Source: Effrenium voratum (Eukaryota > Sar > Dinophyceae > Suessiales > Symbiodiniaceae). From it: 64,000 nucleotides of DNA. Both the position numbers and the translations under genes were made by a program. Positions 32,326 through 41,500 of the stretch are shown one piece after another (positions within the stretch are counted from its first letter, which is position 1; every line of letters starts with the position of its first letter). Location of the stretch: the NCBI GenBank assembly GCA_963377175.1, contig CAUJNA010003315.1, positions 545,636 through 609,635 on the forward strand, written 5' to 3'. The notes beneath the pieces are model-generated. The model saw only the letters and a list, made by a program, of their open reading frames with translations. It was not told the origin of the DNA and did not search any database.

Positions 32326-32639
32326 TTATCTTCTGGTGGCCGGCGAGTCTGACTCCAAGACCCTGTTGTAGTACACACCACGGCTGCGCCCTTGGCAAAT
32401 GACCAAACATACTGTGGATGGACAAAATCCTACACCCAGGGTTTCTTGGGTGGTGAAGGATTTCGTCCACCCACAGTAGGAAGGTAAAGGATTTGAAAGC
32501 GGCGGAGCACAAGGTCCGGAAAATCCCGGATGGGTTTCTGACACAGGCCTGATGATCCAGCTTTGCTTCTTGCTTCCACAACATTCAGCCAATCGCTCGG
32601 TGAACCTATCAAGTTCCACTGTTTGGGCGGCTTGCTTTA
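32326..32639 (-). CDS. Two exons joined across a family D element, with stop
   Basis: Exon 32475-32639 follows acceptor cccattttttctag and reads KQAAQTVELDRFTERLAECC, GSKKQSWIIRPVSETHPGFS. It reaches TAC T|GTGGGTGG, the edge of a family D element. The element ends CCATCCACAG, and removal of 63 nt (32412-32474) joins in phase to CLVICQGRSRGVYYNRVLES and DSPATRR, TAA at 32326-32328. The second exon has strong bias; the first only moderate, and another frame of it (KPIRDFPDLVLRRFQI) is also protein-like. The 63-nt element is itself stop-free in this frame, so retention would insert 21 residues rather than break the protein. Confidence 0.5.
32412..32476. mobile_element. Short family D element acting as a 63-nt intron
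   Basis: CTGTGGATGGACAAAATCC and GGATTTCGTCCACCCACAG are inverted repeats with TA outside both ends. On the minus strand GTGGGTGG starts and CCATCCACAG ends the intron exactly. Shortest family D copy in the window. Confidence 0.65.
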
Positions 32640-32953
32640 CTAGAAAAAATGGGAACGTGGGCATAGGCGGCTGAAAGCCAAGTCATTGATTGATCCAGAA
32701 GCGCAATTGAAGCTGCGAGCTTCTTTCTATGCCAGAAGCGCCTAAAAACCTCTGGCGACCCGCATGAGCAAGTCCATTTTGAAGAGTACCTGAAGGCCAT
32801 TCTGTTTATGCAGCACACTGTGCTTACCTTTCTAAATGTCATTCACCCAAGGCTCATGACCCCTCCAATGGCCCTTGAACGCCAAGCCAGACCCAGGGTC
32901 CCTTGAAATCAACCCAGCTGGGCCCCTTTCAGTCAGAGCTTAGGTTGAAATAC

Positions 32954-35301
32954 CTACATGGCCCTGGGTCAGTGAACATCCCATTCAATCCCCACTAAGA
33001 TAGACCAAGATGGAGGTGCACCTACCCCAAAATGGTACCATTGGTTTTGACCCACAGCCATGTTGCCCGAGACGTCGCGATTTGCCTGTCATCCCATGTC
33101 TTGCCCGCGACCCGCAAGACAAGGACTCCAGGGAGCGAGCGGGTTGGGAACTGGGGAACTGCGGTGCAAAAGAGTGGGTGTTAGTTTCCCCAGGGTTCCA
33201 AATTTCGACTACCCCAAGATAGGCCTAAACCCAGGGGTTCCCCTTTTGGGGGTAATGACCCACCCCTGGGTTTAAGTCTACCCTGGGGTAGTCAAAAAGT
33301 CAAACAAACCTAGGTCCTCCAGTAGAGAGGTAAGAATAAGGGTACCAACTTTTTTCAGGACGCCTAATTTAGTAGGGGCACCCCACCCCCCAAAAGGGTA
33401 AAAGGGCACTACTGGGGCACCTTGCAACTGCCAGCGAAGAATTGCACCCCAACTTGCTGGTTCGATAGGTTGGCATGACCCCGGGAAAAAAAAACAAACA
33501 AACAATGGTTTCCTTCAAGGACCATGGTCCCCAGCAACTTTTGGAGCCTCCACCCTACTACCAAACCTCAACCGTACATCAACCGTTCACCTTGGCCCCG
33601 CACAAAAATCGTCCACACCTGCACGCCTGCACATGACACAATCAAAATCAATAACGGAAAGTATCGTGACCCACTCTTGTGGGCTACCCCCATTTGGAAA
33701 GGACTCGCAAGGTGCCAAAGCCGTGCAACAAAAAAAGTCAACATGGCGTCGTGTTGCGACACACACACACACACACACGCACACACGGGATTGCACATCA
33801 GCAAGTTGGCGAGTTGCCTCTCGTGGATGCTATTTCGGGTTTGATTTTCCATGTCGACACGGCAAAACAAGTGCCTGTCGAGCTCTTCCGGCAAAACGAA
33901 GAAACGTCGGGTGAGCAAACAAACCAACAAACCATTCAAACAAGCATCATGCGCCCCTCCCCCCCCTGGGTCCGCAGGGTTCTGCGTCTGCTTGCCTGGC
34001 ATGCGCGCCAAAGCGGGAGCCATCAATGTGATGTTCATCGTAGGGGCCCCATAAACCACTTCGTGATTTGGATTGGTGATTCGGTGGCGGGGGGAACCCG
34101 GCGATCAGACCCCAAACCCACCAATCCAAATACCAGATGGATCAGCTGAACAACAGTTAGAGTGTACAAGAAGGCAAAAGGCCAAACAAGGCCTTGACAG
34201 TTGAAGGGTCTTTGATTGTAACGGGTCGCAGGATCCCGAAATACCCAACTGCAGCTGGGAAAGATCCACGCAGATCCAGAATAGTCGGGGCCAAGGGTGC
34301 TACAATGGATTCCGTTGTTTTTTCTGTTGGGGGGGGGAAGGCGGAAAGCGTTGGCACGCCACTGATTGATTTGCCGCTGCTTCGCCGGCGCAAACCGCAC
34401 ACCCCGCCGAGAGTCCGCGCCTGAGCCCTCCAGGGCCACACGGATTTGCCACTTCAGCCTGTCCAGAAGATCCGGTCGTCAGAATCGATCTCTTTGGTGC
34501 ACATCCAACAAAGAGTCGGACATAGGGCCTATCTGCAAATGGTCTGCCTCAAAATTGGCTGGACGGTTCGACCCCAACCTAAACTTTGGTCCTTTTTGCT
34601 TGGATGTTAGGACTTTAACTTGTTGCCAACTAGTGGGTTTTCCACTAAACCACTAAAAGTTAAACTGTGGGTCAAAACTATTGGGATCCCATTTTGGTTG
34701 GTAGGTGAATTCACCCATTTTAGAACCTATTCTAGTGGGGATTGGGATGTTCACTGGGGGTACGGGATTTTGAGCCATATGTTAGGATCTGCAAACTCGT
34801 TAAAAGCATTCCATGACCCGACGATCAAATACCTGGAGTCTCCATGAACCCTTTGAAAATGGGTCCATGAACAGTTATATTTTGGGTAATGACCAACCAT
34901 TTGTTGAGGGTCATGGAGGCTCCAGGTACCTTCATTCGCTTATCTGGAAGACATTTCTCTCGTAGTGCACGATTCCCTTTTAAACAATCACCAGAAAATG
35001 CAAAGATGTTTGATCCACAAGTCAAGAGCCATCATCAGTTTTGGCTCGGAGAAGAACAGAAAACAACAAAACACCTGAAAACCCCAAGACAATTTCGACC
35101 CCCCAGGCTTGCCCAGACGTTTTCCCCTGGCGAAAAACTCCCATTCTCAAGGCTCCAACCTGTGACCCAAGCCCATCCCTCGCCCCTCCCTCGCCCATCC
35201 ACCCGCGGATGGCGCCACTTGCCGCCCCGCCGCAACCCCCGCCTGGGGCTCAGCGGGGGCAGCACCTCGCGCTCCAGGAGCTCGATGAAGTCCAGGCAGC
35301 C
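32954..35301 (-). CDS. Four in-phase exons with stop; last intron is a family H element
   Basis: Exons 35219-35301, 34358-34458, 33056-33158 and 32954-32963, minus strand. They read GCLDFIELLEREVLPPLSPR..GGK; LKWQIRVALEGSGADSRRGV..FAPAKQRQINQW; FPTRSLPGVLVLRVAGKTWD..DRQIATSRATW; then LAM and TAG at 32954-32956. Each junction agrees in phase (AA|G, C|TT, CT|G), and acceptors are good (cttctggacag; ctcttttgcaccgcag). The first two exons have about 75-90% G/C third positions. The last intron, 32964-33055, is exactly a family H element from GTGGGTC to GACCCAG. 'LDFIELLEREVLPPL' recalls the helix before the nucleophile in some esterases, but no catalytic residues are visible, so the function is unknown. 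The 5' end is to the right of 35.3 kb. Confidence 0.55.
32960..33059. mobile_element. Family H TIR element acting as a 92-nt intron
   Basis: GGCCCTGGGTCAGTGAACAT at the left and TTTTGACCCACAGCC at the right form the family H repeats. On the minus strand the GT of GTGGGTCAAAACC and the AG of CACTGACCCAG are the splice borders between exon 33056-33158 and the last codons. Confidence 0.65.
33310..33423. mobile_element. Family A TIR element
   Basis: CTAGGTCCTCCAGTAGAG to GGGCACTACTGGGGCACC. Not next to a recognised exon. Confidence 0.7.
33758..33785. repeat. (CA)n microsatellite
   Basis: ACACACAC run with one CGC interruption. Confidence 0.85.
34664..34778. mobile_element. Family H TIR element (inverted copy)
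   Basis: Starts CTGTGGGTCAAAACTATTGG and ends GGGATTTTGAGCCAT. Lies in the intron between the 35.2 and 34.4 kb exons, but not at their borders. Confidence 0.65.
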
Positions 35302-35626
35302 CTGCTTGGATCGCCACGGAGTTCGGCGCGCAAGGAATCAGAAGGAAGGAACCAATCCAGAAGTCGCTCAGGGAATCTGCTTCCCCCGAATTGGTGATTT
35401 GGGTTGGTGACTTTGGTGGAGAAGTCAAGGGGTGTCCCAATTACCCTCAAGAACCATGGGTACAAATCCCCAAACCACCAATCCAGACCAAGTCTAGTGG
35501 TTTGGTGGTTCAGGGATCTACAACCAGGGGTTCAAATCCCCAAACCACTCATCAAATAGTGGCTACCTGAACTAACTTGCTAGTGCTCAGCAGGCAATGA
35601 GGGAATTAACCTAGGAATTCCCGAAG

Positions 35627-35826
35627 AAAGGAAACCATAGGGCATGGTTGATAAGGGTCATGCCATTCTACGTCCTCCAGAGAGATGGTAGAATAAGGGT
35701 ACCCGCTTTTTTCGGGACGTCTATTTTAGTAGGTGAAACCTCCCACCAAAAAGGGTAAAAGGGCACTGCTGGGGACCTAGCCCTTAAAGGAAACCATAGG
35801 GCATGGTTGACAAGGGTCATGCCATT
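35627..35826. repeat. Family A element between two 42-bp direct repeats
   Basis: AAGGAAACCATAGGGCATGG followed by TTGATAAGGGTCATGCCATT occurs at 35627-35668 and again (with TTGACAAGG) at 35784-35826. A family A element (35670-35779) fills the space. Either the element inserted into a tandem duplication or it caused one. Confidence 0.7.
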
Positions 35827-35866
35827 TCTCATTCCCTGCCTATCGCTCCCTCAAGATGCTGTTGTG

Positions 35867-35973
35867 CTGTGGATGGTTGCGAAACCCAGGTCGCACCACG
35901 CTGGTATTGACAGGGGAATCATTAGAAACCAGGGTTTCTGAGGTGGTGCGAAATGGATTTCGTCCATGCACAG
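35867..35973. mobile_element. Family D TIR element
   Basis: CTGTGGATGGTTGCGAAACC ... CGAAATGGATTTCGTCCATG and CACAG, then TA. Confidence 0.65.
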
Positions 35974-36118
35974 TAGTAGTAGATGTGAGGCGCGTATTTG
36001 GCAGTAGCGTTGTGTCCCGCTGAACATGGTTTTTCAGACAGGTCTCTTCGGAGCTTGAAAGGAAACCAACCATTTGAAGGGTCCTGAAGTTTCAGAAAGG
36101 CCCCTCCCAGTTATTGTC

Positions 36119-36250
36119 TAGGTCCTCCAGTAGAGAGATTAAAATCAGGGTACCTGATGTATTTTTTCTTCGGGACGTCTATTTTAGTAGGGGCTTGCCC
36201 TCCCAACCAAAAAAGGGGTGAGAAAGGGCACCGATCGCTGGGGGACCTAG
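36119..36250. mobile_element. Family A TIR element
   Basis: CTAGGTCCTCCAGTAGAGAG to GCTGGGGGACCTAG, with a 10-20 bp insertion relative to other copies. Confidence 0.7.
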
Positions 36251-36451
36251 TAAAGGAAGCCAAAAATCAACGGGCACCACTGGACCCAGTCGTCATTCTC
36301 ACGATTCAAACATCGAGGAAGCACCTCGAGGGCACCTGGATACACTTCTTGGGACCGGCGCGGCAGGTGCCAAAGGCCAAAAGCCACCCCTCTGTACCTC
36401 ATTTCAATTTGCTGAAGTTGTCTGGACAAACAATCCAATAGCGATCCGGAT

Positions 36452-36565
36452 GCATTAGACACCGATCGAACATGGCAACTTGTAAATGGTGGTTTCCCCG
36501 CATTTTGATGCTGAAAAAGCAACATGTTTCAAATGGTTGCAACATGTATCTTTTAAGGAGCCCTG
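36452..36565. mobile_element. Family B element (left end decayed)
   Basis: The core AACTTGTAAATGGTGG and the right end TCTTTTAAGGAGCCCTG match family B; the left end is diverged. Confidence 0.6.
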
Positions 36566-36716
36566 GATAGCTATGCGTAGATTTCCTTTGAAACCAACCC
36601 GGGATTTCTTTCACAAGGGAAGCAACCCACGAGAGGCCTGGGCATTTTTGCACGGGCAACTGTCAGCTCAGCTCGCTGAGCTCGCAGCCCATTTGGGTGC
36701 CACCCGCTTCACTCAC

Positions 36717-36880
36717 CGTGTGCGGATCTGGCTGTGGGCGTTGGGGTGCTTGCACACCTTGCTGTTGCTGCAATCGAAGCCATCCCCGCCGCACTGGAAA
36801 CACGCCTTACCCCGGCTGCAGCAATACTTCTCCTCAGGGTTACGATCACCATGGCCAAGGATAACCAGCAAACCCATTGT
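36717..36880 (-). CDS. Cysteine-rich exon
   Basis: After acceptor gcacgcttag the frame reads TMGLLVILGHGDRNPEEKYC, then CSRGKACFQCGGDGFDCSNS and KVCKHPNAHSQIRT. It ends CG|GTGAGTG, the best donor in the window. Cysteine spacing is C-C-x5-C-x2-C-x6-C-x5-C. An ATG lies 3 nt into the exon, so this could be a first coding exon after trans-splicing, or an internal exon. A short secreted disulfide-rich domain or a metal-binding knuckle are both possible; no family assigned. Confidence 0.5.
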
Positions 36881-37079
36881 CTAAGCGTGCTTTAATCGTT
36901 TTAGAACTCGGAGCAACCACAGGCAACCTTTTGGACAATAGATGGCCCTAGTAAGCGTAATGAAAGCAATCCATCCAGTTCAGACCCTGCCCAAACTCGC
37001 CTAAAAAAGGCCCCTTTGGGAGCAACCCTGTTTTTCCACACTTGTAGGAGTCCCTTGTTCCCAAGGCAAACTGTTCGCC

Positions 37080-37173
37080 CGCGCATCCTTGCAGTCCCCG
37101 TTATTGGCAGCGCCACAGTCCACAGCATCGTCGCCATTGCAAATCCTTGCCAACGCAAGTCCGGCCAGACCAT
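37080..37173 (-). CDS. Possible second cysteine-containing exon
   Basis: After acceptor aaagggggcag: DGLAGLALARICNGDDAVDC and GAANNGDCKDARAN. 'GDDAVDC' resembles 'GGDGFDC' in the exon at 36717-36880, so the two may be related repeats of one gene. Another frame is also Cys-rich but meets a stop. Confidence 0.3.
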
Positions 37174-37992
37174 CTGCCCCCTTTAAAGCGAAACCAAAAG
37201 GATGTTGTCGAAACAACCGTGGCTTAAGCATCTTTAACAAGGGGCCGGCTTCGTCATGCTGGCACGTCTTTTGCGGGTTGTGAGGGTGGAAAGGGCTAAG
37301 GGTCCTTAGACTTTTCACATGAGCATGCTTAGAGAGGCTGAAAAACTTAGATCTTTGGCGAAAAACAGATGAACAAAAAGGACCAACGTGCTTGTGGGAG
37401 AAGTTTAGCAGAACTCTGACTCTGGCAGTTGGCTTTGCCTTTCTTGCTTTCCCTCGTCAGGGAGCGGTCCTAAACATCCTGAGTTGTTCCTCTGCGCCAA
37501 AGGGAACTGAACTACCAGGTGATGTGCTGAAGAAAAAAAAGCGCACAAGGAGCAAACATACTGGAGATCTGCTTTGGGTGGGTGGCCAACACGCCACACC
37601 GTCCCCCCCACCAAAGATCATTTTGAGGGGTAGGAGGGGGGGGGGCATTGGTGTCCCCAAATTGGATGGGGGTGTAAGTTGCGTAAGCTTGGTATACAAA
37701 TGCACCGCTATAAATACGATTGGCGCAACACATCGCAGCGCCGACGCCGTCAAAACATATAGGCACACTGATGACAAGCTAAAGGACACTTGTTTTGATG
37801 TGGCTCGTTGATTCACCTATCCCAACAAACCTCACTTCTCCGATTGGACGGCCCAAAAAAAATCCAAACTTCAAACTGCACACTGTTCATTTGCCACTAA
37901 AATGGTCTTCCAAAAAGTATCAAGTCCAGGAACTCAGGACGTGAGAAACAAAGGAACAAAACACCAATCAGAATGCCAAAGCGTCTGGATGC

Positions 37993-38092
37993 CAGTGCAA
38001 AGCTCCAAGCTGCTCTCGTTCGCCTCTGATCGCAGAAGCTTCTTGTGGCTTACGTCGCCGTCTGGGTCCACTGCCAAATGCACCTGCACCTC
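37993..38092 (-). CDS. Exon, unknown protein
   Basis: Strong acceptor (cttgccttgtttcag) then EVQVHLAVDPDGDVSHKKLL and RSEANESSLELCTG. A GTAAGC donor inside (after DPDGD) would shorten it to 38054-38092. 'DPDGD' recalls a calcium loop but is too short to call an EF-hand. May be the next exon of the gene at 38515-44071; phase is not settled. Confidence 0.4.
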
Positions 38093-38122
38093 CTGAAACA
38101 AGGCAAGCTGAGTCCAAAACAT

Positions 38123-38222
38123 GGCCGTGGCTCAAAAGCCGGTACCAAAATGGAACCCTGGCAAGTGGAAACATGGACCAACACCTGCGTAACCCCTCCT
38201 GTGTAATTTTGAGCCACACCCA
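38123..38222. mobile_element. Family H-like TIR element
   Basis: GGCCGTGGCTCAAAAG ... AATTTTGAGCCACACCC with CATG on both sides (4-bp duplication). Lies between two minus-strand coding blocks (38230-38300 weak; 37993-38092). Confidence 0.6.
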
Positions 38223-38514
38223 CATGAGTATTTTCCTGAACTGGAGCGTCTTGCCGGCCGATCAAAAGAAGCTGGCTTGCCAAGCAAAATTACGGCTACT
38301 CAATCCACCCCCACCAATCCACCCCCACACATGAACCAAACATTGCAGCGAACAGGCCCTCCTGCAAACAAACTGGCCTTCCGAACGGGGTTCCAAGCAC
38401 GCCCATGTGTGTCGTGCGTGTAAAAGCACACATAAAATACATGGACCGGACATGTTCGGGGTGAATGTGAACAAATCCGCGCCCTTAAATGAGGGACCCT
38501 CTTAAAAAGGGAAC

Positions 38515-41500
38515 CTGCATCATGGATGAGGTCCCAAGCCCCGCAATCTCCGCTCCATCCTGGAAAGCTCCGGTTCACGTTAGTTCCGCGGAGGGATTCG
38601 TGGATGTCTGAGAAGCTTTCAAGAGATTTCTCGTGTGGTGCCCCCTCAGATGCCCAGTGCCCATGGGAAAAAAAGGGCACCCTTTTGTGGTTGGTTGAGT
38701 TTACAGGGGAACCCTTACCCAAAACAAGGAAAAAAGGGCACCACTGGGCAACAGAGCCCCTCATGCCGCTTCTTCACGGGCAGAATGCTTCGGTTTTTGG
38801 ACTCACTGGAAGGGAGCTGCGCTACAGAACGAGAAGCCCGGCCACTGTCTGTGAAAATCGGTGGGGTAGTTGTCTGTGTGGTTCACTTTCGTGGGCTAGA
38901 GAGAGAAGGACAGCCCCCCCCCCCCCCAAAAAAAAAAGAGAGGAGGAAGATAAAAAGAGAAAAAGAAAGATGCAGGGAACGGCAACGAGGAGCAGGAGAA
39001 AGAGGAAGAGAAAGACAAGAGGAAGAGGCAGAGAGAGACAGAGCAACAGATAAACAAACAAGGAAAAAACAGATGAACATAGAGATACTTCGAGGAGGTC
39101 GGGTATCGCAGTACTGGAATACCTCCTCATTCCCACAACCCTGGTGTTGAACAAGCTTCCGTAAAGTAAAGGCTCCATCCCAAATCCTGCTTTACAAGAC
39201 CCTCTACAGCATCTGGTATATACTTCGGCATGTTGTTTTTGAGGGTACCCCTGCTTGGTGGACAACCAACTGTCTGGGGAAGTTGGACATACAGGCATAC
39301 GGCTGGGGTTGACCAAACCCCATGATGCCAGAAAATGATCAGTTCGCCCCCCCCCCCCCCCCCCCCCCCCCCTGCAGTCAAAGAAGTGAATGGCAGGGCT
39401 GAGGGATGGACATCGTATGACATCGCCCGGATCGAAGTCCCGACTTCGGGCAACGGCTCCTTGCCAAAGGCGGCAACGAGGAGCAGCGCGAGCCACCGAG
39501 CCATGGCCCGGGGCTCGGATTTCTTGCGGTGGAACTGAGCCACGCTGACAGCAAATGGCGGACTTTTTTGTCCCATGGCCTGGTGAGAGCGATGGGTCGT
39601 ATCGTCTCGTGCTTTGGCCGCACTGCCTAAGGTCCCTTTAAGCCCCTGACCCTTCAAAACGGGCCTGCACAATAACATGCGACCCCGCAAAACAACCGAT
39701 CCCCACAAGAGGTGATGGGTCTTGCGGGTCTTTTGTTCGCGGCTTTGGCCTTACTGCCTAAGGCCCTTTGAAGCCCCTGACCCTTCAAAACGGGACTGCA
39801 ACATGGCCATGGGACAACCGATCCAGAAGAGGTGATCTGCAACTTGACGTGCTTCGTCTCAGTTTGGGACCAAATCGTGCACGATCCCCAGGGCCCGAAG
39901 CCATAGGTTCTCCACACGAAGCTTCGGGGATCCTTCGGAATGGGGCGAAACGAATAAAAAGCAAAAACCAAAAAACTGTTTCCCCTTCACCAGGCTCCAG
40001 CGCAACACGCGCCGAGCCTAAAGAACACCCTTCATAGTATCGGGATTGCCTATTTATACACCTTTCCAAGATGCACGGATGTGAACAAAAGCCTGTTCAA
40101 GAAGACTGTAGCCTTCCAAAATGCCCCCTGGCAAGTGGCTACGAGCCCTTAGGTCGGCCTGGTGGAGGATGAACTGGCAATCTGCCCACACCTGCGTGCG
40201 GCTCGAAAGGGGAAGGTAAACCATGTATTGCCAGTATGTAGCCCAAAATGGGGGGACATAGCCATTCCCTTTTCCCGCTGGGTGCCCTTCTGGCTTGGTA
40301 AAAAATCGCTTCCTGGCTGACCGAGTGATTCGTTATTTCATCTACCAGGGAAATCCATCTATTTTCCCACAAGCACACCCATGCTGAATCCCCTTTTGCT
40401 TTCCTGACATCAAAAGTTGCAGCACCAGAACAGAAAGCTCCAGCAACGTAAACCACACTGCAATCCGCCTGTTCTAGGCGGAGGATGGCTGCCGTCAGCT
40501 CACCCTGACGCGTGTGGGGTCGAGGGGGCGTTCTCGCTGGGAGGGGGTGGGGGGTGACCCCAGATTGTTCGATCCTTGCTTAGAAAAATAGGGGGTGTTC
40601 CGCTCCACAAGTGGTGAACTTTGCTACAACCAGGCGCACTCCCTGTATTGATAAGATCGATCATGGGTTAACCTTACAGAATACCGTTGACCCCTTGCAA
40701 CAAAATTTAATTAAAGAACCTTGGTTGTGTTCGGGCCTCCTGAAATGTCTAAACGGCCGAGACTCGCACATCTCTGGACAAAGTCGCCCCTGACTTCAGG
40801 CAGTTGAGATGGTCCCAGGGACCCTCTGGCAAACGGTAATCTGAATAATTCTGACCGTTTCTAACAGCTTTTGGAGGTGTCCTTGGCGATGCCAGCTGAG
40901 CTTCTTTGTTGGCTTCAAAGGGAAAAACAAAAAAGACCACCCACCTCGCTCATTTTTTTTGGGGGGGTCAAACCCAGCTCTTTTTTTTTTGGGGGGGGGA
41001 GGGGGGGGAATTCCAAATCCCAAAAACGACCACGCCCAAGTCATTGACCCCTTGTCTCGCCCCATCCCGAGGCCCCGGGCGTTCTCCTTGAGCTCCAGCT
41101 TCACCTGGTCGTCGTTGAGGTGCACCAGCACCTCTCGTCGGAAGGGATCGATCCATGGCTCGGTCTTCTTACCCCTTAAAACTCCAAGCCCTGAAAAAGT
41201 TAATCTTTTACAGACATATAGCCCATGTTACCCCCAACAAGTTGAAAAGTTGTGTTTTTTAAGAGGTAAGTCTTGCGGATGCGGCCCCAATGGCTCTCAT
41301 CCGCGTTCGACGCCCCCAAAAGCAAAAAACACCTCCCGTCGTCGCAAAGAAGAGCTGTCGTTGCGTCGCGGTCGCTGCCCGGGCAGAGTCAGCAAGACGC
41401 GTCCGAGAACAACAAAAAGGAAGATATGTACGCCCAAAGAGCGCCCGGAGTATTCGAGAGAAATAGGCCCCCACAAGAAGCCCAAAAAGTACCTGGACTA

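Noticed and set aside
39445..39544. Secretory signal peptide beginning MARWLALLLVAAFG
   Set aside because: An upstream exon joins in phase through VAQFHRKKSEPRA, so this hydrophobic stretch is more likely internal.
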